From Pseudoramibacter alactolyticus ATCC 23263 (GTDB lineage: Bacteria > Bacillota > Clostridia > Eubacteriales > Eubacteriaceae), in the NCBI RefSeq assembly GCF_000185505.1, contig NZ_GL622359.1, forward strand, positions 1,267,332 to 1,331,331: a stretch of 64,000 nt of DNA, given 5' to 3'. This document shows, one piece after another, positions 33,023-41,748 of this stretch (the stretch's first letter is position 1; each line of letters starts with the position of its first letter). The notes below the pieces were generated by a model. The model had not been told where the DNA came from and ran no database searches. It saw only the letters and a list, made by a program, of their open reading frames with translations. The translations under genes and the position numbers were made by a program.

Positions 33023-33331
33023 TTAGCAGCCGCTGCCGTCCAGGCTGCAGGCCTGCCCGGCAAGGGGCGCGTCCTGCGGCCTGGGGGCAATGCCCACCTC
33101 TTCCTTGTTCAAGGTGACGCTGCCGTCTTCGCGCACAAAGCAGGGCACGCCGGCGCGGCCGGCGGCCTTGGCCTCGTCAAAGGCCGGATCGTTGTCCCGC
33201 AGCTTGAGGAAGGCCTTGAAGTTGCCGATGTTTTCGCCCACATTCACATAGTGAAATTCGGGGTTCCCCTGCACCTGGGTTTTCACGTATTCGCAGTCCG
33301 GACAGCCGGTGACGCCGTAAAAAGTAATCAT
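33023..33331 (-). CDS. Glutaredoxin-related thiol protein
   Basis: A 102-residue thioredoxin-fold protein with the redox motif GCPDCEYVK (CPDC, Cys10-Cys13) near the start and the cis-proline region AGVPCFVREDG (about 65-75). Clostridial relatives are annotated as glutaredoxin-like. Two more cysteines lie in the tail (QACSLDGSGC). GAAAGGAAAAG precedes the ATG at 33331; the longer upstream frame has no support. Confidence 0.8.
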   Translation of the reverse strand: MITFYGVTGCPDCEYVKTQVQGNPEFHYVNVGENIGNFKAFLKLRDNDPAFDEAKAAGRAGVPCFVREDGSVTLNKEEVGIAPRPQDAPLAGQACSLDGSGC

Positions 33332-33477
33332 GTCGCTTTTCCTTTCTGGATTGGCTCCCAAATCGCCGGCGGTTTCCGCCGCCGGTATTGCCGTGCTATT
33401 TAAAAGCATTATTTTATATTGGATGCATTTAAAATACCACCTTCGGCCGGCTTTGTCAACCGCGTCCGCCGCCGGCG

Positions 33478-35682
33478 TTATTCCTCCGGCACATCCTCGT
33501 AATAATCAATGGCGAAAAGCGGTTCCCCCGCCTGAACCGGGCCGTTGGCCAAAAGGCGGACGGTCTTGTCGTCGTTCATCTCCGTATCCATCACCGGCGT
33601 CGCCAGCGAGGGCGCGTTGGCCCGCAGATAATCGAGATCCACTTCGAGCAGAGGGTCGCCCTTCTTCACCCGCTGCCCGGTTTCGACCAGCGCCTTAAAG
33701 CCCTTGCCGCCGAGGGCCACCGTGTCGATGCCCACGTGGATGAGCAGGCCGACGCCGCTGTCCGTGGTCAGGCCGATGGCGTGCTTGGTGTCAAACACCA
33801 GGGCGATCACCCCATCCTCCGGCGCATAGAGGATGTTCTCCTCGGGCTCCACCATGGCGCCGTCGCCCATGATCTTGCCGGCAAAGCCCTCGTCCGGCGT
33901 TTCCCCCAGATCGTGGGCCACGCCGGTAAAGGGGCTCGCGATTTTGACCACCTTCACCAGGCGGCGCTTCTTCGGGGCGGGCGCCGGAGCTTCTTCCGGA
34001 GCGGGGGCCGGAGCCGGCGCTTCTTCCGAGACGGGGACCGGCTGATCCGGGGCCGATAACAGATATTCCTCCAGATTCGACTTGATCACGGACACCTGCG
34101 GCCCGTAAATCACCTGAATGCCCTGGCCCTTGTGCACCACGCCGGCCGCGCCGGTGGCCTTGAGCACGGCGTCCGTCACCTGACCGGGATCCTTCACGGT
34201 GATGCGCAGCCTCGTCGCGCAGGCATCCACGTCGGTGATGTTGGCCTTGCCGCCCAGGCCCCGGACGATGTCCGCGCTGAGGGCGTCCTGGGAGACTCCC
34301 TTCGGGGCATCCGCGCCACCTTCGCCCTTTTTCGCCTGATAATCGGCCTTGGAGTAAAGCTTGGTTTCCGCGTCGTCGTCCTCCCGGCCCGGCGTCTTCA
34401 GATCAAACTTCACGATCAAAAACCGGAAGATCAGATAATACAGCAGGAAATACACGATGCCGCAGGGAATGAGGAGCAGCCAGCTGGTTTTAGCGTTGCC
34501 CTGCAGCACCCCAAAGAAAATCAGATCGATCAGCCCCCCGGAGAAGGTGACCCCCACGGCGACGTTCAGCAGATGGGCCAGCATATAGCACGAGCCCGCC
34601 AACAGCACCTGCACTCCGAAGAGCATCGGCGCCACGAATAAAAACGAAAACTCGATGGGCTCGGTGATCCCCGTCAGCATCGAAGCCAGGGCCGCCGAGA
34701 GCAAAAGCCCGCCGGCCGCCTTGCGCTTTTCGGGTTTGGCCGTCCGGTACATGGCCAAAGCCGCCCCGGGCAGCCCGAAGATCATGAAGATGAATTCCCC
34801 GGAGAAATAGCGGGTCGCGTCGGCGCTGAAATGGCGGATGTGCCCGGCGTTGGCCAGCTGCGCGAAAAAGATATTCTGCCCGCCTTCGATCATTTTGCCG
34901 CCCACCTTCATGGTGCCGCCGACCGCCGTCTGCCAGAAGGGCATATAAAACACGTGGTGCAGCCCGAAGGGAATGAGCGCCCGCTTGATGATCCCAAAGG
35001 CCAGCGTTCCCAGGGGGCCGGAGGCCGCCACCAAAACGCCGAGGGCGTTGATGCCCGCCGAGATGGGCGGCCACACAAAATAAAGGCCGATGCCCACAAA
35101 GGTGTAGACCAGCGTGGCGATGATGGGCACAAAGCGGCTGCCGCCGAAAAAGGAAATCGCGTTGGGCAGCTCGATCTTATAAAACCGGTTGTGGAGCGCC
35201 GCCACCCCGAGGCCCACGATGATCCCGCCGAACACCCCCATCTGCAGCGAGGTGATGCCCAGCGTCTGGGTGATGGCCCCCGGCAGGATGTGCGCGGTTT
35301 TAAGCAGCTTGCCGTCGGCATCGATCTGCCCCGTGATGCGCAGCATGCCGTTGATGGCCGTGTTCATCGCGATGTAGCCGATCAGCCCCGCCAGCGCCGA
35401 GACCTCCTTTTCCTTTTTGGCCATACCGATGGCGACACCCAAGGCAAACAGCACCGGCAGATTGCCAAAAACCGCGTTGCCCACCGCCAGCAGAATCGTG
35501 TTGAAGCCGTGCATAAAGGTGCCCGGCCCGAAGGCCGCCGTCAGATGATAAGTCGCCAGGGTGGTCTCGTTGGTAAAGACCGAGCCGAGACCGAGCAGAA
35601 TCCCCGCAATGGGCAAGAGCGCAATCGGCAGCATAAAGCTGCGCCCCACCCGCTGCAAAACGCCGAAAATTTTATCTTTCAT
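33478..35682 (-). CDS. PTS EIICBA, glucose/maltose/N-acetylglucosamine family
   Basis: A complete one-chain sugar permease of the glucose PTS family, 734 residues. EIIC (about 1-430) has the family's opening RVGRSFMLPIALLPIAGILL and GITEPIEFSFLFVAPML. EIIB (about 475-545) holds the phosphocysteine in ITDVDACATRLRITVKD. A Pro/Ala/Glu linker (PAPAPEE) follows, then EIIA (about 590-734) with the phosphohistidine in GLLIHVGIDTVALGGKGF. It imports and phosphorylates a hexose using HPr. Sequence does not decide between glucose, GlcNAc and maltose. TAAGGAGGG precedes the start and its promoter is clear. Confidence 0.93.
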   Translation of the reverse strand: MKDKIFGVLQRVGRSFMLPIALLPIAGILLGLGSVFTNETTLATYHLTAAFGPGTFMHGFNTILLAVGNAVFGNLPVLFALGVAIGMAKKEKEVSALAGLIGYIAMNTAINGMLRITGQIDADGKLLKTAHILPGAITQTLGITSLQMGVFGGIIVGLGVAALHNRFYKIELPNAISFFGGSRFVPIIATLVYTFVGIGLYFVWPPISAGINALGVLVAASGPLGTLAFGIIKRALIPFGLHHVFYMPFWQTAVGGTMKVGGKMIEGGQNIFFAQLANAGHIRHFSADATRYFSGEFIFMIFGLPGAALAMYRTAKPEKRKAAGGLLLSAALASMLTGITEPIEFSFLFVAPMLFGVQVLLAGSCYMLAHLLNVAVGVTFSGGLIDLIFFGVLQGNAKTSWLLLIPCGIVYFLLYYLIFRFLIVKFDLKTPGREDDDAETKLYSKADYQAKKGEGGADAPKGVSQDALSADIVRGLGGKANITDVDACATRLRITVKDPGQVTDAVLKATGAAGVVHKGQGIQVIYGPQVSVIKSNLEEYLLSAPDQPVPVSEEAPAPAPAPEEAPAPAPKKRRLVKVVKIASPFTGVAHDLGETPDEGFAGKIMGDGAMVEPEENILYAPEDGVIALVFDTKHAIGLTTDSGVGLLIHVGIDTVALGGKGFKALVETGQRVKKGDPLLEVDLDYLRANAPSLATPVMDTEMNDDKTVRLLANGPVQAGEPLFAIDYYEDVPEE

Positions 35683-35723
35683 GGTTCCCTCCTTAAGGTT
35701 CCTTTACGGATATTGATTCGACC

Positions 35724-35752
35724 ATTTTATCGCAAATCGCTCGCCATTGCAA
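35724..35752 (-). promoter_or_regulatory. Promoter of the PTS gene
   Basis: TTGCAA, 17 bases, TAAAAT on the minus strand, about 40 bases ahead of the EIICBA ATG. No LicT-type antiterminator hairpin is visible in the short leader. Confidence 0.7.
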
Positions 35753-35843
35753 TCTTTTTCAGCCGTTGTGGCCGCTCTTTTTTTCCGCCGCCGTTTCGGA
35801 TGCGGCAGTGTTCAATTTTACACCTTAATTTCGGACATCCGCC

Positions 35844-35898
35844 TTGACATTTCCATTGAAACGGGTTATCATAAAACATGAATAAATAATCATTTATT
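35844..35898 (+). promoter_or_regulatory. Promoter with inverted repeat for the His-rich metal ATPase
   Basis: TTGACA (35844-35849), 17 bases, TATCAT (35867-35872), followed by AATAAAT-AATC-ATTTATT (35881-35898), a seven-base inverted repeat over the likely start of transcription. Position and AT-rich form resemble operators of ArsR/SmtB or Fur-like metal sensors; no regulator gene is adjacent. Confidence 0.6.
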
Positions 35899-35967
35899 AT
35901 TTACGCATATATTTAACCGTTTGAATGTCGGGCCCCTGCCCATTAAAAATTTTAAAGGAGAACCACC

Positions 35968-38394
35968 ATGTCTTGCGAACATCATCATGATCCCGAACAC
36001 GCGCATGTGCCCTGCGGTCATCACGATCACGGCGGCTGCGCCCACGACCACGCACATCACACCCACGATCACGGCGATGCCTGCGGCTGCGGCCACGCCG
36101 AGGCTGCCGCGATCGACCCGGCGAGTCTTTCGGCCCACCGCATCCACTGCGGGCGCTGCGATGCGCCGATGGACGAATGCGCCTGTCCGCCCCGGCCCAC
36201 CACCACCGGGCTCTACCGGATCAGCGGGCTGGACTGTGCGGACTGCGCGGCCAAAATCGAGCGCGGCCTTGAGCAAATCGAGGGCCTCGAGGCGGTCCAG
36301 GTGGCCTATCCAGCGGGGCTGGTGCGGGTCACGGCCCACGACCCGGACCGCTATCTGCCCGCGATGAGCCAATTGGCCGGCAGGCTGGAGCCCGGCTGCG
36401 AAATTGCGCAGCGGGACCGCTCTGTGACCGCCGCCCGCGCCAAAAAAGAAGCGGAAGCAAAGAAAACCGGCGCGGCCGAGTGGTTTTTCGGCGAGGGCTA
36501 CGCCAAGGTGCAGCTCGTCCTCGGCGGAATCTGCTTTATCGCCGGGCTGCTTTCCGAAAAGGCGCTCGGCGCCGGGATGCCCGTGTGGCTATCGCTTTAC
36601 TTCGTTTCCTACGCGGTGATCGGCCTGCCCATCGTGGCGGTGGCCGGCCGCATGATTGTGGGCGGTCAGTTTTTCGACGAGCATTTTTTGATGGCCGTGG
36701 CGACCATCGGCGCCTTTGCCATCGCCGAATGGCCGGAAGCCGTCGGCGTCATGCTGTTTTACCGCATCGGCGAATATTTTGAAAATCGCGCCTCCGACCG
36801 CTCCCGCGATCAGATCATGGCGACGGCGGACCTGCGCCCCGAGGTGGTGAACCTCGTGGCCGCGGACGGCTCGGTGAGCGCGATCCCCTCGGAAGACGCC
36901 CGGGCGGGGGATCTGGTGATGGTGCGTGCCGGCGACCGCATCCCGCTGGACGGTGTCATCACCGAAGGCCGCTCGCGCATCGACACTTCCCCGGTGACGG
37001 GCGAACCCGTTCCCGTGGCCGTGGGTCCGGGAAGCGACGTGATCTCCGGCTGTGTGAACACCGCCGGCACCCTCACCCTGCGGGTCGAAGCGCCGCTCGA
37101 AGAATCCATGGTCACCAAAATTCTCGACTCGGTGGAAAACGCGGCGGCCACCAAGCCCCGGATGGACAGGTTCATCACCCGCTTCTCCCGATATTACACC
37201 CCCTTCGTGGTGGCAGCGGCCGTCGCCGCGGCGCTGATCCCGCCGCTGGCCTTCGGCGCCTCCTGGCACCGCTGGATCTACACCGCCATGTCCTTCCTCG
37301 TCATCAGCTGCCCCTGCGCGCTGGTGCTCTCGGTGCCGTTGTCTTATTTCGCCGGCATCGGCGCGGGCTCCAAGCTCGGCATCCTCTTTAAGGGCGGCCT
37401 TTCCCTCGAGGCGTTAAACCGGGTGCGCGCCGCGGTGATGGACAAAACCGGCACCATCACCGAGGGCCATTTTGCCGTGCAGCGCGTCGATGCCCGCGGG
37501 AATTACGACGAAGCCGGGCTTTTGGCCGTCGCCGCCGCCCTCGAGGCGCGCTCGAGCCACCCCATCGCCGTCTCCATCGCCGACGCAGCCGCCGAACGCG
37601 GCCTGACCCCGCCCGCCGCGGAAAACGTCCGCGAAGAAGCGGGCTACGGCATCACCGCCGACATCGCCGGCAAACCCTTTCTCGCCGGGAGCGACAGGCT
37701 CCTCGCCGCCCGCGGCGTCGCCCTGCCGAAGGATGCCGTCCCGGCCTACGGCACCCCGGTGTATCTGGCCGAGGCCGGGCAGTTTATCGGCGCGGTGGTC
37801 ATCGCCGACGCGGTGAAGGCCGATGCGGCCGATGCCGTCGCCGCCCTGAAGCGAACCGGAATCCACACCGTGATGCTCACCGGGGACAGACCCGAAAACG
37901 CCGAGGCGGTCGCCCGCACCACCGGCCTCGATGCCGTGCGCGCGAGACTTCTCCCCGGGGAAAAGCTCGCCGCCCTGCGGGAGATCCGACAGGACAAAGG
38001 CGGGGTGATGTTCGTCGGCGACGGCATCAACGACGCGCCGGTGCTCGCCGGGGCCGACGTGGGCGCCGCTATGGGAAACGGGGCCGACGCCGCCATCGAA
38101 GCGGCGGACGTGGTCTTCATGAACACCGAGCTCGCCTCGGTGCCGGCCGCCATCGACATCGCGAAGCAGACAAACCGCGTCGCCTGGGCCAATATCATTT
38201 TTGCCCTGGCCGTGAAGGCGGTGGTGATGATCGCCGGGCTTCTGGGACACGCCAATCTGTGGATCGCCGTTTTCGCCGACACCGGCGTCTCGGTGCTCTG
38301 CGTGCTCAACGCCATCCGCATTCTCTACCAAAACCGCGGCTCCGGGCGCCAGGCGGCCGCCAGGGTCGAAACCCTCGAAACCGCCGAAGCCTGA
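35968..38394 (+). CDS. Heavy-metal P1B-type ATPase, Zn/Cd/Pb class, His-rich N-terminus
   Basis: An 808-residue metal-exporting ATPase. Residues 1-50 are packed with His and Cys (CEHHHDPEHAHVPCGHHDHGG and so on). An HMA domain follows with GLDCADCAAKIERGL (about 85-99). The membrane metal-site CPC (ISCPCALVLSV, about 446), phosphorylation site DKTGTITEG (about 491), SSHPIAVS and GDGINDAPVLAGAD are intact. The CPC context resembles CadA/ZntA, favouring zinc or cadmium. AAAGGAG precedes the ATG. It is monocistronic, with its own promoter, a candidate operator and a terminator. Confidence 0.93.
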   Translation: MSCEHHHDPEHAHVPCGHHDHGGCAHDHAHHTHDHGDACGCGHAEAAAIDPASLSAHRIHCGRCDAPMDECACPPRPTTTGLYRISGLDCADCAAKIERGLEQIEGLEAVQVAYPAGLVRVTAHDPDRYLPAMSQLAGRLEPGCEIAQRDRSVTAARAKKEAEAKKTGAAEWFFGEGYAKVQLVLGGICFIAGLLSEKALGAGMPVWLSLYFVSYAVIGLPIVAVAGRMIVGGQFFDEHFLMAVATIGAFAIAEWPEAVGVMLFYRIGEYFENRASDRSRDQIMATADLRPEVVNLVAADGSVSAIPSEDARAGDLVMVRAGDRIPLDGVITEGRSRIDTSPVTGEPVPVAVGPGSDVISGCVNTAGTLTLRVEAPLEESMVTKILDSVENAAATKPRMDRFITRFSRYYTPFVVAAAVAAALIPPLAFGASWHRWIYTAMSFLVISCPCALVLSVPLSYFAGIGAGSKLGILFKGGLSLEALNRVRAAVMDKTGTITEGHFAVQRVDARGNYDEAGLLAVAAALEARSSHPIAVSIADAAAERGLTPPAAENVREEAGYGITADIAGKPFLAGSDRLLAARGVALPKDAVPAYGTPVYLAEAGQFIGAVVIADAVKADAADAVAALKRTGIHTVMLTGDRPENAEAVARTTGLDAVRARLLPGEKLAALREIRQDKGGVMFVGDGINDAPVLAGADVGAAMGNGADAAIEAADVVFMNTELASVPAAIDIAKQTNRVAWANIIFALAVKAVVMIAGLLGHANLWIAVFADTGVSVLCVLNAIRILYQNRGSGRQAAARVETLETAEA

Positions 38395-38403
38395 CCGTCT
38401 TTT

Positions 38404-38429
38404 AACCGCTCCAAAAGGGGCGGTTTTTT
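38404..38429 (+). terminator. Terminator after metal ATPase
   Basis: AACCGC pairs with GCGGTT around a Ca-rich loop, then TTTTTT. Confidence 0.75.
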
Positions 38430-38731
38430 GGTGTGCGGTTTGCGGCGGACGCGATCAAAGAGATCGACGATCCTCCTGTTCTGACAGACGCGATGAATTT
38501 CTCCGCAGCATAACGTTTTTCTTTTCCGGCGTTTGGCCTTTGCTGACCTGCAACTGACGATGACAAAAACGGATCGAGAGCCTCCGTTTTGCGCATGCGC
38601 CTCCCTTAAGCCAAGCTGCAGAAAAGGGTGCTAAGCTATGGACGTTATGCGCCCATTGGATGCTTCGTCGGGCGCGCGTTTTTTTATCGGCTTCCCTGTT
38701 TTGACCCCATTTGACACGAAAGGACTTTCAC
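38430..38731 (+). other. Intergenic stretch with a second terminator-like hairpin
   Basis: No gene is visible. A GCGCCC/GGGCGC hairpin followed by GCGTTTTTTTA lies at 38649-38685. It is far from any annotated stop, so it may end a small unannotated transcript. GAAAGGAC at about 38719 serves the next gene. Confidence 0.5.
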
Positions 38732-39610
38732 GTGACCAACCGTTTAACCTATGACCGTTTTCGCCCCTTGCTTTTGATCGCTTTGATCGGCGCCGTTTAT
38801 GCCGCCTCGAAAAAGCTGCCGATTCTCCTGCAGATGTTGCTATACCGATTCGGCGGCGCGGCCGGCCTGCCCATCGATGATCTCAGCCGGAACCTCAACG
38901 CAGTTTACGTCATCGTAGCCGCGGCAGAGATCATCCCGCTCGCCGTCTTATACCGCCGGGTTTTTCCCAGGCTTTGGGAGCGCCCCCCGGAACCGAAGCG
39001 CCGCCTCTCCCCAGCGCAAAGCGGGCTCGTCATCGTGCTCGGCGCCTTCGGGGCCATGGGCCTGTCGATGCTGTGGCTGCTCTTTGCCGACGGTGTCCTA
39101 TCCGCCCTCCCCTTTATCCATCGGCAGCTAACCCAGTTCAACCAGTCGATGGCCGCCGTAGACAGCGGTTCTTATCTTTGGTCCTTTCTGGCCGCCTGTG
39201 TGTGCGGCCCCATCGTCGAGGAGCTGATTTTCCGGGGGCTGATCTTCGGCTGCCTGCGCCAGCTCTTCAAAACGCCGATGTGGCCCGTGCTGATCTCGGC
39301 CGCCCTTTTCGGCATCTGGCACGAAAACGCGGTTCAAGCCGCTTTTGCCGGCATCCTGGGCGTGATATTCGCCGTGGTTTACGATCAGACGGGCCGTCTT
39401 TGGATAAACATCGCCATCCACATGCTCAACAACTTCTTTGCCACCCCGCCCCCGGCCATCAACCGCACGGCGATCCCGGACAATATTTACCTCGCCGCCG
39501 TTGTCCTGATCCTACCCATGATCGGCGTCTACATCCATCTGTTCGCCGCGAAAAAGCCCCGCTTTCTCCAGCGGCTTGGCAAAGGCCGCCGGCACCCGCC
39601 GGAGAGCTGA
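38732..39610 (+). CDS. CPBP-family intramembrane metalloprotease (Abi/CAAX-like)
   Basis: A 292-residue membrane protease of the CPBP (Rce1-like) family. About eight helices are visible, and the catalytic motifs are in order: PIVEELIFRGLIFG (EExxxR, about 168), ALFGIWHENAVQAAFAG (about 203), and the final HMLNNFFA (about 240). GTG 38732 fits the GAAAGGAC site; a TTG seven codons earlier would overlap it. Substrates in bacteria are mostly unknown; some process peptides or give bacteriocin immunity. Confidence 0.86.
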   Translation: MTNRLTYDRFRPLLLIALIGAVYAASKKLPILLQMLLYRFGGAAGLPIDDLSRNLNAVYVIVAAAEIIPLAVLYRRVFPRLWERPPEPKRRLSPAQSGLVIVLGAFGAMGLSMLWLLFADGVLSALPFIHRQLTQFNQSMAAVDSGSYLWSFLAACVCGPIVEELIFRGLIFGCLRQLFKTPMWPVLISAALFGIWHENAVQAAFAGILGVIFAVVYDQTGRLWINIAIHMLNNFFATPPPAINRTAIPDNIYLAAVVLILPMIGVYIHLFAAKKPRFLQRLGKGRRHPPES

Positions 39611-39718
39611 GCCGCCGCCCCGAGGTCTCAAACCGGCAAGCCTTTGGTTTGCCCTCTGCCGGCCCCGGGGCACCGCCCCGTGATACAATAGGGGCATCAC
39701 AAACCTGAGGAGGAAGCC

Positions 39719-40021
39719 ATGCCCATTTTTGTCTTTATGTATATCGGCCAGGGGCTCCACCCGGCCACCCACCACGCGGAAATACCTTCGATGACCTTCC
39801 ACATGCATCTGGTCGGCGTCTCGTCCTACGCCGAGGCGGAGCAGACCGCCCGCAAGCTCGCGATGAATCCGGATCTGCGCGCCATCGAGCTGTGCCCGAG
39901 CTTCGGCACCTGCGGCGTGGCCCGGGTCAAAAAAGCGGCCGGCCCCAAAATCAACGTCGGCGTCGTGCGCTTCGATCCAAATCCCAACATGAGCCACCGC
40001 TCCGGAGACGATCTGTTTTAA
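39719..40021 (+). CDS. DUF6506-family protein
   Basis: A 100-residue protein with MPIFVFMYIGQGLHPATHHA, GVSSYAEAEQTARKLA and ELCPSFGTCGVARVKKA, the pattern of DUF6506 proteins (GVSSxEEA, IELCGAFG). Function is unknown. TGAGGAGGAAGCC gives a strong ribosome site. It is followed by a compact terminator that is repeated word for word after the next gene. Confidence 0.75.
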   Translation: MPIFVFMYIGQGLHPATHHAEIPSMTFHMHLVGVSSYAEAEQTARKLAMNPDLRAIELCPSFGTCGVARVKKAAGPKINVGVVRFDPNPNMSHRSGDDLF

Positions 40022-40035
40022 CGGCATCCCGTCCT

Positions 40036-40058
40036 GCGCCGACCGGCGCTTTTTTATT
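40036..40058 (+). terminator. Terminator, copy 1 of a 23-base direct repeat
   Basis: GCGCCGACCGGCGC hairpin plus TTTTTTATT, identical to 40397-40419. Confidence 0.75.
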
Positions 40059-40148
40059 TGCTCCCGGCCGCCCCTTTGTGTTATAATAATTCAAATAACT
40101 GAAGTTGAATAGAATGAATTTGGAATGGAATTGGAACAGGAGCTTACC

Positions 40149-40388
40149 ATGAATCAGCCAAACGCCGACCGTTGTTCCACCCTTTTGTATGGCCTTGCCG
40201 CCGGCGGCTTTTACCTGGCGGCCATTGTGAATCTGGTGAAGAAAAACACCGCGGTGGGCTGTGTTTACTTCGCGCTGGGATCGGTTTTCCTCTCCCTGGG
40301 CATCGCGGCGCGCCCCCGGAGCCGACGCGCCGGAGATGCGGAGGATGCCAACGACCAGGCCGACCCTTCCAAGGCGAATCGCCGGTAG
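40149..40388 (+). CDS. Small membrane protein, unknown
   Basis: A 79-residue protein with two hydrophobic segments (LLYGLAAGGFYLAAIVNLV and VGCVYFALGSVFLSLGIAA) and a polar, charged tail. I recognise no family. AACAGGAGC fits the ATG at 40149; the frame's eight extra upstream codons are not needed. It stands alone between two identical terminators. Confidence 0.6.
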   Translation: MNQPNADRCSTLLYGLAAGGFYLAAIVNLVKKNTAVGCVYFALGSVFLSLGIAARPRSRRAGDAEDANDQADPSKANRR

Positions 40389-40396
40389 CCCGCCAC

Positions 40397-40419
40397 GCGC
40401 CGACCGGCGCTTTTTTATT
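40397..40419 (+). terminator. Terminator, copy 2 of a 23-base direct repeat
   Basis: Same sequence as 40036-40058, placed nine bases after the stop of the small membrane protein gene. Confidence 0.75.
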
Positions 40420-40451
40420 GAATGCGTCTTCCGACCGGAAAGGAGCCCCCG

Positions 40452-41213
40452 ATGCAGCCCATCCATATCGCCAAAGCCGGCGGCGCCGTCGTGCCGGCCA
40501 TCTGCGACGTGCCGGAGGGCGCCGGGCAGATCGTCATCATGGTTCACGGCTTCGAAAGCTCAAAGGCCTGCGCCACCGGTCAGCTGCTCTTTCGGCGGAT
40601 GGTGCCGGCGGGGCTCGGCGTCATCGCCTACGACCAGCCGGGCCACGGCCGGGCCGAGGCGCGCCGGGAGCCCCTCACCCTCTCCGCCTGCTTTGAGAGC
40701 CTGGCCGCGGTGGAAAACGCCGCCGCCAAGCGTTTTCCCCGCGCCCGCCCGGTGTATTTCGCCTCGAGCTTCGGGGCCTACGTCGCCCTGCTTTATGTAA
40801 GCCTGCGCCCCCACCTCGGCCGGCGGCTCTTTGTGCGCTGCGGCGCCGTCAACATGCCGGCGCTTTTGCTCGGCCCCGCGCGGGATCCCGCCGCCCGCGC
40901 CCTGCTCGACAGCCAGGGCTATCTCCAGCCGAACCTCGGCATCGGCGACCCCGTTAAGGTGCCGGCCCGGATGTTTGCGGATTTGGCCGCCCACGATCTC
41001 TTCAAACGCTTTCGCCCCGGCGAGACGGCGGTCCGCATGGTCCACGGCGAGGCGGATCCGGTGGTGCCCGTCGCCGCGGCCCGGGCCTTTGCCGCGCGGT
41101 TCGATCTGCCCATCACCGTCTTCCCCGGGGAGAACCATTCCCTCAACGCCGACCCCAAAACGCCGGACCGCGTGGCGGATCTGGCCCTGGCGTTTTTTCG
41201 CGGGGCCTTTTGA
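40452..41213 (+). CDS. Alpha/beta hydrolase
   Basis: A 253-residue alpha/beta-hydrolase-fold protein. The oxyanion strand is MVHGFESSKACATGQ (about 31-45), the nucleophile elbow is ASSFGAYVALL (serine about 105), the acid lies in MVHGEADPVVPVAAA (about 198-212), and the histidine in GENHSLNAD (about 230). Substrate is not predictable. AAAGGAGC precedes the ATG. It overlaps no neighbour but is followed after about 30 bases by another small membrane gene, so they may be cotranscribed. Confidence 0.84.
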   Translation: MQPIHIAKAGGAVVPAICDVPEGAGQIVIMVHGFESSKACATGQLLFRRMVPAGLGVIAYDQPGHGRAEARREPLTLSACFESLAAVENAAAKRFPRARPVYFASSFGAYVALLYVSLRPHLGRRLFVRCGAVNMPALLLGPARDPAARALLDSQGYLQPNLGIGDPVKVPARMFADLAAHDLFKRFRPGETAVRMVHGEADPVVPVAAARAFAARFDLPITVFPGENHSLNADPKTPDRVADLALAFFRGAF

Positions 41214-41243
41214 CAAAATGCATTTAAATTAAAGGAGATTTTT

Positions 41244-41441
41244 ATGAAAAACCGTCGTTCCCGTTTGGCTGCCGTTCTTTCGTTTATGGCCGCCGCCTGT
41301 TTTTTGGTCGCCGGCCTCCTCAGCAAAAACCTGAGCCATGCGCCGGGAGGCAGCCCTTCGGGCGGCCTGGCTTATTTCGGGCTCTGCGCGCTGTTCGTCT
41401 TTTCCGGCGTCATCTCGCTTGCCGGCCGCAAAAAACCCTGA
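41244..41441 (+). CDS. Small membrane protein, unknown
   Basis: A 65-residue protein with two hydrophobic stretches (VLSFMAAACFLVAGLL and GLAYFGLCALFVFSGVISLA) and a basic end (GRKKP). Strong AAAGGAG before the ATG. No family recognised. Its size and layout resemble the 79-residue protein at 40.1 kb, but the sequences are not clearly alike. Confidence 0.6.
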   Translation: MKNRRSRLAAVLSFMAAACFLVAGLLSKNLSHAPGGSPSGGLAYFGLCALFVFSGVISLAGRKKP

Positions 41442-41462
41442 CGCCTCGGCCGGGCTGTTTTA

Positions 41463-41497
41463 AACGCCGCTCCGTTTTGCCGGGCGGCGTTGTTTTT
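41463..41497 (+). terminator. Terminator after small membrane gene
   Basis: AACGCCGC pairs with GCGGCGTT, then GTTTTTT. The remaining bases up to 41748 hold a possible -10 TATAAT at 41635-41640 without a good -35 and no gene. Confidence 0.75.
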
Positions 41498-41748
41498 TGC
41501 CTTTTGAAGACCGCCGCGCGGCTTTGCACCTGTCTTTTCAAATACACATGAAACCCCACGGATGCGTTCGATGTAATTTTGGCGACTTTACGCCGCGATG
41601 CCTTTATCGTCCCCGCCAATTGTGCTACACTGTTTATAATTTGTCGGCCATGCCCCATTCGCCCCCCGGATTCGGCTTTAAACATTTTTATCCGGTCATG
41701 CACCGCGATCGGTTTTTTCATCCCGAGTCTTCACCCCAGGAGGAACCC

